A DNA stretch of 64,000 nt from Arthrobotrys musiformis (Eukaryota > Ascomycota > Orbiliomycetes > Orbiliales > Orbiliaceae), in contig JAVHJL010000008.1 of NCBI GenBank assembly GCA_036971715.1, forward strand, positions 186,001 to 250,000, read 5' to 3'. Shown in pieces: positions 24,101 to 37,344 of this stretch. The translations under genes were made by a program, and so were the position numbers. The stretch's first letter is position 1. Each line of letters begins with the position of its first letter. The notes beneath the pieces were generated by a model, which saw only the letters and a program-made list of their open reading frames with translations, ran no database searches and had not been told where the DNA came from.

Positions 24101-25276
24101 GGTAATTCTGTTAGGTAAAGGTCCCGAGACTAGCTATGCATGTGCAGATCAGGACCCCATGTGGCGGTAGTCTCGAGGGCGCCACATTCCAACACATTCC
24201 AACACATATTTTACGATATACTCAAGGGTGGGTGAACAGGACACCAGAACAAGACACTCTTACCTTACCGACCAAGATATTGGAATGAAATTGGGTACCA
24301 ATGATGCTATGGAGTCGTGGTATCCAATGAGGCTGGTATATTCGTATAGCAGCCCTCGGGTTTGCGGGTAAAATTAGGCCACGGCTGTGCCATGTACAGC
24401 CTCAAAATCTTCCGTAAGATTGGTAACAAGGCTGCCGTATTACATTCGCTCGGCAAATCGAAGTAAACAAACAAATGCAGCCGCGCATCTCATTATACGG
24501 CCCGCTCGGCAACCATTATAAGCCTGGCCGAGCGGTAATAGCCGCACACGTAGCATATATAAAATAGCTATCGCCGAGAGAAACACCACAAATATAAAAC
24601 GACCCCACCCATTGCCAGTATCGCGATGTCTGTAAATATTTACACGATTACGACCTCCCATTAACAGTCATCAAGGTGGGATTGGTGTTTGCGTATTCAG
24701 GGAAGGCGGGTCTATGTCATGGAACGCCTTGCTAGTAGTACATGCTGCTGGGTTCCTTCGTGACGTGGAAGAGAGGAGTATCAATGGAGAGGATGCAAAC
24801 CTATAGAGGGAGAATTGAAACCTTCGATCCAACGAGGATAGATGGGGGGCCATGTAGATAGCATCCTAGGGTTGATGGTGATGAAGCGTAGTGGGGGCGT
24901 GGATACCAGTGGGAAGGGAGGGGGGGGTGTGTGGATGGCAACGTCGTTCTGAAACGCGGCGGCGTGATCTCGAAATGGATGTCACCACCACGATTAAAGC
25001 GTCGTGATGGTAGTATACGTATGATTTTGGTCCCGAGACCGGCTCCAAAGGGGTCCTCACCGTGTCGAGGTGCTGGTGGGAATGTATGGCGGCATGGTTG
25101 TGTAGATGTATCCCGTGACACGGTATAATATACCATGATACTAGAGAGATCCCTACTGTGAGATACCCCTTCGCGGTACCGTATACGATCACGTGTGAAG
25201 CCTCAGCAGCGACGGATACCATACGCCTAGCAATTTTGACAAAATAGGGTATATAAGTGACATAGATCATCCTTCT
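21125..25276. other. No supported gene; fragmentary open frames
   Basis: Several short frames between 22000 and 22950 on both strands look weakly coding (for example one starting MTDPSAYGQTIAQEL at 22577 on the plus strand), but none joins into a gene. A 9-bp inverted repeat (CCGCTCGGC and GCCGAGCGG) lies near 24503-24538. A dispersed repeat lies at 21607-21622. Confidence 0.4.
21607..21622 (+). repeat. Dispersed repeat CTGGGTACGAGACCAG
   Basis: Identical 16-mer at 60301-60316, 38.7 kb away. The core GGGWACGAGACC is shared with the MITE-like termini. Confidence 0.45.
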
Positions 25277-25840
25277 TTTAACCAATCGGGTGGGATGGAG
25301 TAGTTGGCCGAGCCAACGCAGATCTAGGGGCCCTCGAGTTCGAACCCCGCCGGCGCCAGCCTTCTGGGGTGGTGGTGAGAGATATAAATCTCCACCTACA
25401 CCCCAGGGGCCTCTGGCCGGCGGGGCAATCGACTCGGCGAGGCCCCGGATCGCTCGCCCACCCGGGGCGGGGAGGAGGTGGGAGTCTTAAACCACCAACG
25501 ATCAGACGCCCACCACCTCCCCCGGGGTTACTCCGGCCCTCTCCCCTCCCACAACCCCTCAACTATCGATCCAGGGGAGAGGGCCAGAGACGGGGGGGGG
25601 CCTCTCACACCGCACCACTCGGTGAGAGGTCTCCCAATAGGCGAGTCCCCCTCCCCTCCGCAAGAAACCCTCAACTAGAGGGGAGGGGGAGTTGCCTAAA
25701 AAAAAAAAATAAAAAAAACCTGGACTCTCTCCCCCGGATCCCAAAGGGGTTGTGGGGGGGGAGAGGGTCCAGATGAAAAAAAAATAAAAAAAAAAAACGG
25801 GGGTCCCTCAAAATGATCAACGGGAGGGGCCCCCACCAAA
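25277..25840 (+). mobile_element. SINE-like element: tRNA-like head and hairpin-rich body
   Basis: The head has an A-box-like TAGTTGGCCGAGCCAACG (25301) and a B-box-like GAGTTCGAACCCC (25336-25348). The body is very GC-rich and folds by eye into successive hairpins: 25364-25406, 25461-25526, 25535-25585, 25647-25690, 25721-25772 and about 25797-25835. Two A-rich tracts (25697-25718 and 25776-25797) separate the last ones. The layout fits a Pol III-transcribed retroelement. Long frames across it are proline-rich by-products of GC content. It lies just outside the RIP island and shows no RIP itself. Confidence 0.45.
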
Positions 25841-26289
25841 AATAGAAATTTACAACAATCTACTAACATATAATAACATATAAACTGCCATTTAATAACA
25901 TTTAATAACATTTATCTGATATCTACTACTAATCTATAATAGGATCTATACTAACATCTACAGGAAATCTTTTTTTGTTAAGTTATCCTTAATATGGTAC
26001 ACATGTTATATATATGTACTCAAGCCAGGCGGGCGCCCAGCGTACATACTTAGGTGGGTATAGTATGCTGCATACTAAGAGATATCATGTTAGTACTATG
26101 ACTGACTCCTCGCCACACCTGCTCCCCTCTGACAGCACATATGTACATATGTATGCCCGCCTTTTCACGACCACCTGAATGAAGCACGCCGCCGTCTCTA
26201 ACCGTTCATCACGATACGCCCACAACCAAAGGATCTAACACCATCTTCAAAGTACCACACCCCTAGCAAACAATACACATCCATCAAAC
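25841..26289. other. Transition into the AT-rich island
   Basis: Contains tandem ACATTTAATA-type repeats (about 25862-25915) and then ordinary-composition sequence up to about 26290, where AT content rises abruptly. No gene seen. Confidence 0.5.
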
Positions 26290-29214
26290 TTACCACACAC
26301 ATTTAAGAAAATATAATCTATAATATTTCTTTAATAAGTCTAAATTTGCTATTATAGAATATAAATTTTTAAGAGTTATAATTATTTTAAATAATATTAA
26401 AATAAATCTATAGAAAATCTAAACTATTTAGGAATAGTTTTTATTGAAAGATATTAAAAATGTATAGTCATTTTTAAAACTTTGCAATTATTATTAATAA
26501 TTTATTTAAAAATATAGTTTTATGTTAGTAATTTTTATAGAATTTATAAGAAAATAAGTCAAATTTAAGTTAATATTTAAAAAACTTAAGGTTTTTGAAA
26601 TTTTGAAAAATGTTTTTATATTTGCTTTAATATTTAAAATCTATAATTTAAAACTTTTTATTAAAATAAAAATAAATACTTCAATTATTGCCTTAAAAAT
26701 ATGCTTTTTATAGTAATACTTTGATTAAGAATAATATTTAATTGCTTATTTTTCTTATAAATTTAACCTTATATAATTATAATATCTAATATATAATAAA
26801 AAATTTAGAGCTATTATAGAAATTTATAAAAAATAGTATATTTATTTTTAAATTAAGAAATCTTTTATAATTTTTTTTGATTATAAAAATTTTATCTTTT
26901 TTTTAATTATAAAAAAACTTAGTTATAGATAAGTTTACTAGTAGGAACTTTTCTTAGAATATAATATAAAAATTGTTTATTTTAAAGGTAAAGAAAATGC
27001 TTTAATAAATATAATAAGTTGATAATCAAACTTTATAAAAAAATAGAATTTAATAAAAAAGTTATTTTATTAAAAAAAGGAATTTATATTATTATTAATA
27101 AATTTTTTAATTTTATAGAATATTATGTTAAAAATGAATTCTAAATTTAATTTATAAATAGCTATTAATAAGATTTAATAGTAAAAAAAATTTTTAAAAA
27201 ATCTTAAAACTTATTAAAATACTATATATTATATAAAAAAATTATCATATTTAGAAAATTCCTTTGTGTTTTAATTAAAAAATTTTAAAAAAAAATTATT
27301 ACTTAGTATCATAATTTAAAAATATATAATTACTTAGGTATTGATTGAATATAAGAGTTTATTACTAAAATATACTTTTGGTTTTAGATAAAAAAATATA
27401 TTAAAAAATATATTAAAATTTATAATATATATTGTAAAAATAAATTTAATTGATATAAATTATATGGTATATTCTAATTTTATAATATATTTAATATATC
27501 TTTTAAAGTTATTATATATGATTTTATTTAAGGAATATTATATACACAATGTACTTTTATTAATGCTATTTATAACAAAATATTGGTTATTATTGATAAA
27601 TTTTTAAAAATTATTATTTTTATTTTATAGTATAGTTAATAGAGAACTAAAGAATTCTAATAAATATATTATTAATATGTTTTTTCTAAATATGAAATCT
27701 AGTGAAAATATATTTATGATAGAGATCTACTCTTTACTAGCAAGTATTGGTAGTTAGTTATGAATTAAATAAGATTAAAAATCAATATTGTGATAAAATC
27801 TTACTTTTAAACTGATAGAGTTTTAGAATATTTTATTTAAATTCTTGAAATATATTTCTGAAATTTTCTTAATTATATTTAAAATAATTGGATATTTTTT
27901 CTGCTTTTAGCAAAATTTATATATAATATATCTTAATATAGTGTTATTAAACATACTTTATATGAAGTATTGTATAAATAGAATCTTAAAGCCTTTTTAT
28001 TTCTATTTTTTCTAAAAAAAATTATACCAAAAGCCAAAAAATATATAAAATAAATGAAGAATTTTTATAGTATTTTTAAAAATATTATTGTATGGTTATA
28101 AATCTTAAATATTCTTTATTTTTATATTTTATATTTAGAATTTTTTTATTATTTACTAAATAAAGATTTAAATTAAAATTTATTACTTTATTAAAAATAA
28201 GTTCTAGAATAAAATAATATATTGGTTTTTTTAATATTAAAGAAATTTCTTTTTCCTTAGAATTAAAATTTTTTAATTTTCTTAACAATTTTAATTTTAT
28301 TTTCACATAAGCTATATTTTTATAATATTTCTTTATTATAATTTATATCTTTTGCTAATAATAAATTAACTCTAATATAATATTATAGAAATTATTTAAT
28401 GATTTAAAAAACTTTTTTTATACTTTTAAAAAATTTCTTTAAATCTTTAACATAATTAACTAATTTTATTAAACTTTTTTTTAAGCTGTCTTAAAATGAT
28501 TTATGATTTCTTAAAGTTCCTGATATTTCTTTTTTTTAAAATCTAAAATCTAATTAATTAAGAAAAATAATTAATAATAACTATTAAAAAAAAATTTTAA
28601 AAAAATAATTTCTTATAAGGAATTATATTATACTTTTTTTTTGATTTAGTATAGACTACATATTTTTATTTTTTTTTATTATAAAATAATTATATCCCCT
28701 TTTAATATAGTAACTATATTTAATTTCTAAAAAACACCTAAATTTTTATATTTACACAATAAAATTATTCTTATTTTTTTAATTTTTAAATTATTTAAAT
28801 TTAATTTTATTTTAATATTTTTAAATTTTGTTTTTTAATATACTTTTATCCAAAAAAGTATTATTTAAATATACCTGATTTTACATACTAAATTATTAAA
28901 TATAGAAATGTTTAAAAATTTAAATTTTAATTTCTAATTTTTAATAAATTTAGTTATATTTATATATTATTATAATTATATAATCATATATATAGTATAG
29001 AATTTATCACTTACAATATTTCCAATATAAAATTATTCTTTTAGCAAATTTCCCATATAATAGTATTTTTTAATTAAGTTTTTTATATACTAAAATATAC
29101 CCCACAGGATTTTCCTACATAGATCCAACATCTCCAAATATTTTATTTTTTATTTATAAAATATTCTTATATAAGAATTTTATATAATAAAATTTTTTTT
29201 AAAAAAAAAGATAA
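26290..29214 (+). mobile_element. RIP-degraded Gypsy element, 5'-truncated, forward
   Basis: The sequence is almost entirely A/T with many stops. In spite of this, integrase patches read on the plus strand: YNKILVIIDKFLKIIIFI near 27570-27640, matching the chromovirus-type motif YDxILVVVDRLTKxAHFI, and NWIFFLLLAKFIYNIY near 27885-27940, matching the DWxxLLPLAEFAYNN motif. An A-rich purine tract (29201-29213) sits just before the LTR at 29215, where a polypurine tract belongs. RT and the 5' LTR are not found, so the element is truncated at the left. No functional coding capacity remains. Confidence 0.65.
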
Positions 29215-29886
29215 TATCATATTTATACTATATAACTATTTTTAATTAAATATACAACTTAACACAATAAATATACTTTTAATTTTATATTTCAATTATT
29301 TTATAGAAAGATTTAGTTCATAATTTGTTTATTTATCTTATAAACATTTATTTAAAGGAAAATAATCTATTTCCTACATCCTATAAAATGTATTATCTTT
29401 ATAATATATTTAATTTTGTTTAACCAATAGAAATTCTAATTATTGGTTCATTTTGTTTTTCTTATGCAATATTTGTTATAATATATATACTTAAATTAAT
29501 AATAAATTGTTAAATTAATAATTATTATTAACTTACAAAGATTTTATTAACTCATTGAATTTATATATGAATTATATTTTGTATAAAAACTTTATTATGT
29601 ATTTAAGACTTTTTTGAACAATAGTAGTTTTTAAATCTTTTTTAGAATTCTATCAATCAATTTATCAACTATTTTTACTAATTCATTATCCAATAGTAAA
29701 ATCTTAAAACAGTCCTATAAGTCTTTTATTTATTCTATTATATTATATTTTCTATATATAACTTTATTAGTTCCACTGAATACTGATTGTTCCTTCTAAG
29801 AGATCTGAACCAATAGAGTTGAGAAACCAGTAAGGTGCTAGGCTTGTTTGGGAATCCTGCCAAGGAGACCTGACCAAGGTGTAACA
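29215..29886 (+). repeat. 672-bp LTR, copy A (strongly RIP-mutated)
   Basis: It begins TATCATATTTATACT, where the least mutated copy (33853) has TGTCACGCCCACACC, and ends AAGGTGTAACA. Length equals the other two copies exactly. In the first 80 bp nearly every difference is C-to-T or G-to-A; the last 100 bp is almost unmutated. It follows a purine tract, so it is probably the 3' LTR of the forward element at its left. Confidence 0.85.
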
Positions 29887-30575
29887 GTATTAAGTTGCTG
29901 GAAAAAGTAATTAAATTTTCTAAAAATTCTGTTGAACTTTGTTGAGTTGCTAATTTATGGTATTTTAGTATTAAATTTTTTTAAAATTTGTTTTATTTAT
30001 TTTGAATTTTAAGTCTTTTGGTATTATATTATGCTAGTTTTGTCTAAAATTTTTTAATTTATTTTTTAGAAGTTTGTAATAAAAGAAAGTTAGATTTTTT
30101 TCTTATAATTTTTTTACTATTCTTTATATTATTATTTAATAATGTAAAAAGTTTTTTAAAAATATCTTTACTAAGGTTTCTAATATGTTGTATATATTTT
30201 TCTTTTTTTTAACTTTATAAATTTAGTACTACTTAAGTTGCTATACTTTAAATACTAATAAATTCTAATAGAAGTATTAATTTTTGTGAACTTATTATTA
30301 GTATTTGTGTATAAGAATTTTTATCAAAAAAATAAGTTAGTATTAGGTTAAAAGTAAGATTTATTTTTTTAATTTATAAATCTATTTGTATAATTAAGTT
30401 TGTATATATTATTTCTTATAGTTAATTATTGTTATTAAGTTTTGAAAAGATTTTAGATTTTTTTTTAAGAAGTAATCTATATTTATTACTATTATTATTA
30501 TTATTTAAACTGTAGCTGATTATTTATTATACTAATATATACTATTTACTTTATTAAAAATTAAATTAATTAAAG
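29887..30575. other. AT-rich remnant between two LTR copies
   Basis: Strongly AT-rich with no readable motif. It may be leftover internal sequence of an element; nothing more can be said. Confidence 0.4.
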
Positions 30576-31247
30576 TGTTATATTTTAGTTAGATCTTTTT
30601 AATAAGATTCCTAAATAAGTTTAGTATTTTGCTGGTTTTTTAATTTTATTGGTTTAGATTTTTTAAAAAAAATAATCAGTATTTGGTGGAACTAATAAAG
30701 TTATATATAGAAAGTATAATATAATAGAATAAATAAAAGATTTATAAGATTATTTTAAGGTTTTATTATTAAATAGTAAACTAGTAAAGGTCGTTAATAA
30801 ATTGATTAATAGAATTTTAAGAAAAAATCTGAGAATTATTATTATTTAAAAAAATTTTAAATATATAATAAAATTTTTATATAAAAAATAAATTATATAT
30901 AAAATTATTATTTGTCTAATTGTTTATTACTTATTTTTTAAAGATAAGTATATTAATGAGTAATAAGATATTGTATATATGTTATAATAAATATTACATA
31001 AGAAATGGGATAAACTAATAGCTAAGATTTCTGCTGGTTAAATAAAATTGAATGTGTTATATTAAATAATATATTTTATATAATGTAGGAAATAGATTTA
31101 TTCTTTTTGAATGAATGTTTACAAGATAAATAAATAAATTATGAACTAAATCTTTTTGTGGGATAATTGAAATGCAGAAGTAGAAGCATGTTTGTCATAC
31201 CAAGTTATATGCCTAACTGGGAACAGTCATATGGTGTGGGCGTGACA
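30576..31247 (-). repeat. 672-bp LTR, copy B (reverse)
   Basis: Reverse complement of the LTRs at 29215 and 33853, with the same length. The TG end (right, TGTCACGCCC read on the minus strand) is well preserved; the other end is RIP-mutated. The flanks (TAAAG left, ATATC right) do not match, so it is not a clean solo LTR. It abuts the left LTR of the reverse Gypsy element. Confidence 0.8.
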
Positions 31248-31833
31248 ATATCAAGGTAATACACAAATGTCACAAGGCAAGAATAGTGTACTAGTGTAAA
31301 TATAGATTGATATTTAAATTATTACTTGGTTTCTAAATATATAATAGTAAGTATAACAAATTAAATAAACAAATAACAAAGGAAATAATATATTAAACTA
31401 GATAGGAGATAAGATTGTAAAATAATTATTTAGGAATATAATATTAAACTAGATAAGATATAAAACTGTGAATTGGATATTTAGATATAAAATGTTAAAT
31501 TGGATAGGAGATAAATCTAAATTGGATATTTAGATATATAGGGTATTAAATTAAATATATGTTGTTTTTTGATAACTTAGAAGTCTATATAGGGTAAAGA
31601 CCTAAATAGGCTTTTTACTATATATATTAAAATAATATTATTAATATTATTCTTTATATTCTGAGGTCTAAATCTAAGTACTTCCTTATTCTAAATCTGT
31701 AGATTATGTTATATCATGTGATTTTTCTTTTAATTATAGTATTGCCTAAATATTTTTTATAATTATTCTAAAAGCTCCTCTAGCTGCCTAAATTTCTGCT
31801 TAAAGTTTTTTATATTAGACTTATTTTATTATA
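31248..31833 (-). repeat. 3' LTR of reverse Gypsy element
   Basis: 586 bp, collinear with 37345-37930. The outer (left) end may be a few bases short because another LTR abuts it. The inner end adjoins a polypurine tract. Confidence 0.7.
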
Positions 31834-33852
31834 TAATCTCCTTTTTTAATATTAATATTTTATTAATATTTTATTCTGATATTTAATACTAAGGTAGGTT
31901 TCTTGCTTTATTAATATTATTTATTGATTTTAAATAATATAAATTTTTTATAACTATTTTTTTATATAGTTTTTAAAAATCCTAGTTTTTTATGATTTTA
32001 TTTTAAGATTTTTAATTCTAGATTTTCTGTTTTTACTATATTATGATCTCGGATATTTATTTTAATAAAATCGTTTACAAACTTATTAATATTATCAAAT
32101 TCCAGAAATTCTATATAAAACCTTTGATTAGGGGTATTTATTATCTTATTAAATAATTGGTTTTTTATTAAATTATTATTATAAAGTTGCTTATTATTCT
32201 TAATATGGAAATCTATTGGAAATATTATTGGGAGGTTATATTAAATAACTTTAGCTAGTTCTATCTATAAATAGAAGATTTTCTGGTATAATTAAAAATA
32301 TATGATTTTTGATATTTAAGGTTTGAATAAATTAAGGTTTGAAAATATTTTTTAAGTGATATTAAAAAATTAAGATTCTTTAATTGATTTATTTAATTCT
32401 CTTATATTATAGAAGGAAAATGCTGTGAAGTTAAAGAAGTTAAATATTAGGACTAAGTTGGTTAGGATAGGATTTATGGAAATTATTAAGTAGTTTTTGA
32501 GTATAAGTAATATTAGAAATAAATTACTAAATAAATTTATTCTAACCTTTTTATTAAATAAAGTACTAAAGTTTGTGATAATATAATTATAAATTTAGGA
32601 TTTTTTTAATCTTATATTCTTCTTTATTATTAATTATAATAAGTATAAACTATTTTTTATAGTTTTAATTAAGAAAAGCATTTTCTAATACTATATAAAG
32701 TAAATTAATATAAAAGATAAAATAGATTTTTATTAATGGGAGAAGTTCCAGTTTATATATTTATTTTTTTATAGATTTAAGGATCTGAAATAAATCTTTC
32801 ATCTTATTAAATAACTTAGGATAGGGTTTAATCATTTTAATATTTTATATATTAAGCTAAATATGATTTTTTTTTTTATATTTAAATACTAAATACTATC
32901 ATTTATTTACCTATTCTTATTATATTTATATAGCACAGCTGATTTCTGTTTATAAAATATCTTATAAATTTGATATTTGCTGAATGAATTCCATAGCTTC
33001 TTAATTTCTAGTAGGTTTTTAAAATTCTTAAAATTCAAAAATAGTTGGGTTCTATTTATAGTTTGTAGTAAATGGTGAAATGCTAGTAGTATTAGATATT
33101 TTATTATTATAGAAATATTTGGCCAAAAATAGTTATTTTATTTAATCATTTTGTTAATAATTGATATAGGTTCTGAGATATTGTTTTATTATAATATTAA
33201 TATATTTTGTTTGATTATTTATTTGAGGATAGTAAGTTGTACTAAATTAATGATAAATTTTCAATTGGTTGTTAACTTTATTTTAAAATTCATTAAAAAA
33301 GTTTTTTTTTTTGTTTGAGATAACTTTTTTAAGTAATTTATATAATTTCTAGATATTTTTTAAAAAGATTTTGGTTAGTTTTTTAATACTTAATTTTTTT
33401 GTAGTAAAAATTAGATAGATTATCTTAAAAAATTTATTAATAGTAATTAAAATAGTATTATATTTTTTTGATTTTAATAATCTAATGATAAAATTAAAGG
33501 AGATGTTCTACTAATTTCTTTCTAATATTTAAAGTAATTATAGTAGTTTTTAAAATATATTTTTAAAAACTTTAATGCATTTATATATATAACAATTATT
33601 AATATATTAATTTATATTTTTTTGAATTTTTATTTAGATATATTTTTTTTATATTAGTTTTAGTGTTTTAGCCTTACTTAGGTATTCTATGGTAGGATAA
33701 TTATAATATTATTATAATATTTTTTCACAAATTTTATTATTATTAGGTATTATTTTTTTATTGTTATAGTAAAGCTTACTCTACTGTTCCTTCATTTTTA
33801 AGATTTCTACTTTAGGATATTATTTGTTTTCTTTTTTCAATATTTTTATAAT

Positions 33853-34524
33853 TGTCACGCCCACACCATATGACTGTTCCCAGTTAGGCATATGGCTTGG
33901 CGCGACAAACATGCTTCTAATTCTGCATTTCAATTATCCTATAAGAAGATTTAGTTCATAATTTGTTTATTTATCTTGTAAATATTTGTTTAGAGGGAAT
34001 AAATTTATTTTTTGTATTATGTAGAATGTGTTGTTTGATATAACACATTCAGTTTTGTTTGACCAATGGAAATCTTAGTTATTGGTTTATTTCATTTTTT
34101 ATGCAATATTTGTTATAATATATGTATGATGTTTTGTTGCTTGTCGATGTGCTTGTTTTTAAGAGATGAGTAATGAGTAATTAGATGAGTAATAATTTTA
34201 TATGTAATTTATTTTTTATATGAAAATTTTATTATGTATTTAAGATCTCTTTGAGTGATGGTAGTTCTCAGATCCTTTCTTGGAACTTTATTGGTTAATT
34301 TATTAATTATTTTTACTAGTTTACTATTTAATAGTAAAGCTTTGAAATAGTTTTATAAGTCTTTTATTTATTCTACTGTGTTATATTTTCTATATATAAC
34401 TTTATTAGTTCTACCGAATACTGATTGTTCCCTCTAAGAGATCTGAACTAATAGAGTTGAGAAACCAGCAAGGTGCTAGGCTTGTTTGGGAATCCTGCCA
34501 AGGAGACCTGGGCAAGGTGTAACA
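33853..34524 (+). repeat. 672-bp solo LTR with target-site duplication
   Basis: Begins TGTCACGCCC, ends GGTGTAACA, and is flanked on both sides by the identical 5-mer ATAAT (33848-33852 and 34525-34529). It therefore inserted into the reverse Gypsy element as a full element and then lost its inside by LTR recombination, or inserted as such. It is the least RIP-mutated copy. Confidence 0.9.
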
Positions 34525-37344
34525 ATAATATATAGGTTTTTAAGTGTTACTATTTTCTAGTTTTCTTATATTATTATTATGCTAATTTGTTAGATTTTTT
34601 TAAATAATATGAATGTTTTAATTTAATTTTTAATATACTTATCTTTCTCTTTTTAAAAAAGGTTTTTTGATCTTTTGATTAATACATTAATTTTAGTATT
34701 AGTTTTTTTTAAAATAAAAAATATTTTAAAATTAAATCAAAATAATAATTTTATTTAGTTTATTTACTTCTACTTAAGGTATTATGTAGTTATAAAGTAT
34801 TCTAAGTTTTTGTGATTTATAAAAATATATACTTAAATATGGATATTTATTAGGTACTATTTTTATTTTTTGAATGCTTGAATTACTAATAAGAGTTTTT
34901 TATTATAAATATTATAATTGTATTCTGCAAGTGTTATTTTTTTTAATTAGTATGCTATGGGATATTAAAAACTATTATTATATTTTTAAAATAGAACTAT
35001 AGTATAGATAAAATTTAAAGTATTTATTTTTATTTATATTTCTAGTATTAAATTCTAGTATTTTAATATTAATTTAATATAAAATACTTATTAAAGGGTT
35101 TTAAAGGTATCTTTTTCCTTTTTTTTTTATTGAAATACTTTGTTTTTTTTGATTAAATTATAAAGAGGTTTGGCTATTTTTGCATAATTTTTAATAAATT
35201 ATTGGTAGAAGTTTGTAAATTTTAAAAAGGATTGAACTTTTTTTATAGTTTTAGGTCTTTTTTTTAATTTTTTTTAGTTGAGTATGTTTTAAATTTTAGC
35301 TGGATTTATTTTAATATTGTTATTTTTAATAATATATTCTAGAAATTTAATTTCTTTGGTGAAGAATTTGTATTAAAAAAATTTGATATAAAGTTTAATT
35401 TTTATAGTATTTTAATAACTTGTTTTATTTATTGGATATACTTTTTTTATGAATTACTGTAGATATAAATATTATTAAGATAGATTATACAAAATTTATT
35501 TAAAAAAGATTATAGAGTTTTATTAATGTATACTTAAAAAGCAGTAGGAGTGTTTGTTAAATTAAAGTATATTACTTGAAATTTAAAGTACTTATATTTA
35601 ATATAAAAAATTATTTTTTTTTTATTTTTTTTAGTTATTTTAATATAATTATATGTGCTATAAATGTTTAATTATATAAAATATTTAGTTTTTTTGAGAT
35701 AATTTAAAATTTTATTAATTTGAGGTAGAAAATATTGATTTTTAATAATAATAATATTAAATTTTTTTTAATCTATATAAAGTTGTAAACTGCTATTTTT
35801 CTTTGAAATAAAAAAAATTAGTATTTTTTATAAATTATTAGATTTTTAAATAAATTTTTTAGTTATATATTTGTTGATTTATGTTTTTAAAGTTTTAAGG
35901 TGTTCTTTATTTATTAATTATATTGGTTTTTAGATTAGTTTAGTATTTAAAGTGGTTAGAATTTTTATATTTTCTTTTTTTTATAGTAGTAGTATATCTT
36001 CTTTTTTTTTAGAAAAAACTTCTGCTAGATTTTGGAATTTTTCAAGAAATCTGATAAATTTTTTGATTATAATTTTATTATTAATATAGATAATTTGTTT
36101 CTACTTTTTTTTTAGACTGTGGATAGTAAAAATAGGTCCTTGTTTTATAGTTTTTTTAAAAGTTTCTGTTCTTATAATAGTAATTTTGAGTGAGTAGTTT
36201 ATATATACTTAATTATTTTCCTAATTAATGTAGATATTATATTTCTTATGCTAGGGTTTTCCTAAATTTAAGGATTTAGTGGTGTTGATAATGTTAACAT
36301 TAATGATTTTTTTATAATATTGGATTTTCATTTTAAATTAAGTTATTTCCTTAACTGGTTTTTTGGTTCTATTGAAATATTCTACGGATTCAGGGATTCT
36401 TTTTGGATAAAGTGGAAAATTATTCTCAATTGCAAACTTGCGACTCATGTATATTCCTGTGTCGCTACTATCCAAACATGCAAGGGTGCTAACAGGGTTT
36501 TGGGGGCTGTTTTAGGGGCTGGTGTGGTGGCGGTAGTATTTTTCTTCTGGAATCCGGTATTTGTGAAGCTTCAAGACTTTCTTTTTGCATCCAAAATTCG
36601 CCAGTTATTGTCAAGATGCTGACAAATAATAACAAAGTTATTGAAATTTTTGGGAAAAATATCTCTAATAATCAGGAGTTCTTCGATTTTAATACATAGC
36701 CCATATCGCAAATAGGCAATCTAAGCAGCATTATCATAATTAAGCTATCTCATAAGGTATCTAAATTCTGTAAAATATGTAAAAAAAGATTTATTGGTTT
36801 ATTTAAAATTCTGTAGTTTTTGTTCTATTATTTTTACAAGATTTGGGTTATTGAAGGCTTTTTCAAATTATGTGGTAAATTTGATATATATATCCTAATT
36901 TTATATTCTATTATTTGCATTATGCTTATTAAAGACTAGTTTTGCTAAGTTTCCTTTAAAGAGATTGATAGTGTATACTATCTTTTTTCTAAATATAGTA
37001 AACTTAGTAGCTTCTTTTTCATATTTATTATTAAATTAGGCCAAGAAGTTTTGCAATTTATAAGACTTAGTGTTGTTGAAAAGATTGAGATCTGGAAATT
37101 TGATACTTAAGGCAGCCACTAAAATCACTACAAACATACTATTTCTAAAATATTTAAAGACTATTATCATAATTTTAATTTATTTGATAGTAAATTTTAA
37201 TAAGATAACAATTGTGGTTTTTTCTTTAGCATCCTTTTTTTTAAAGGACCTGTTCTTAAGTAAAGCTAGTACTAATATTTGGGTATTAGGTTAATAAGGT
37301 TATAAAGTAATAAAATATAAAAAATTATATAAAAACTAGTTAAA

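Noticed and set aside
24503..24538. tRNA-Ser/Leu-like box A (TGGCCGAGCGG)
   Set aside because: No B-box follows at a suitable distance; it is only half of a short inverted repeat.
25369..25776. Long proline-rich reading frames in the GC-rich block
   Set aside because: Open only because the GC-rich hairpin body lacks stops; low-complexity product with no motif.
28085..28306. 73-codon minus-strand frame, Lys/Asn/Ile-rich
   Set aside because: A by-product of extreme AT content in RIP-mutated DNA.
30576..31247. Clean solo LTR at copy B
   Set aside because: The 5-bp flanks (TAAAG and ATATC) do not match, so the structure is not a simple solo LTR.
36320..36622. 100-codon plus-strand frame in the RIP island
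   Set aside because: The opposite strand carries a recognisable retroelement protease; this frame is its shadow.
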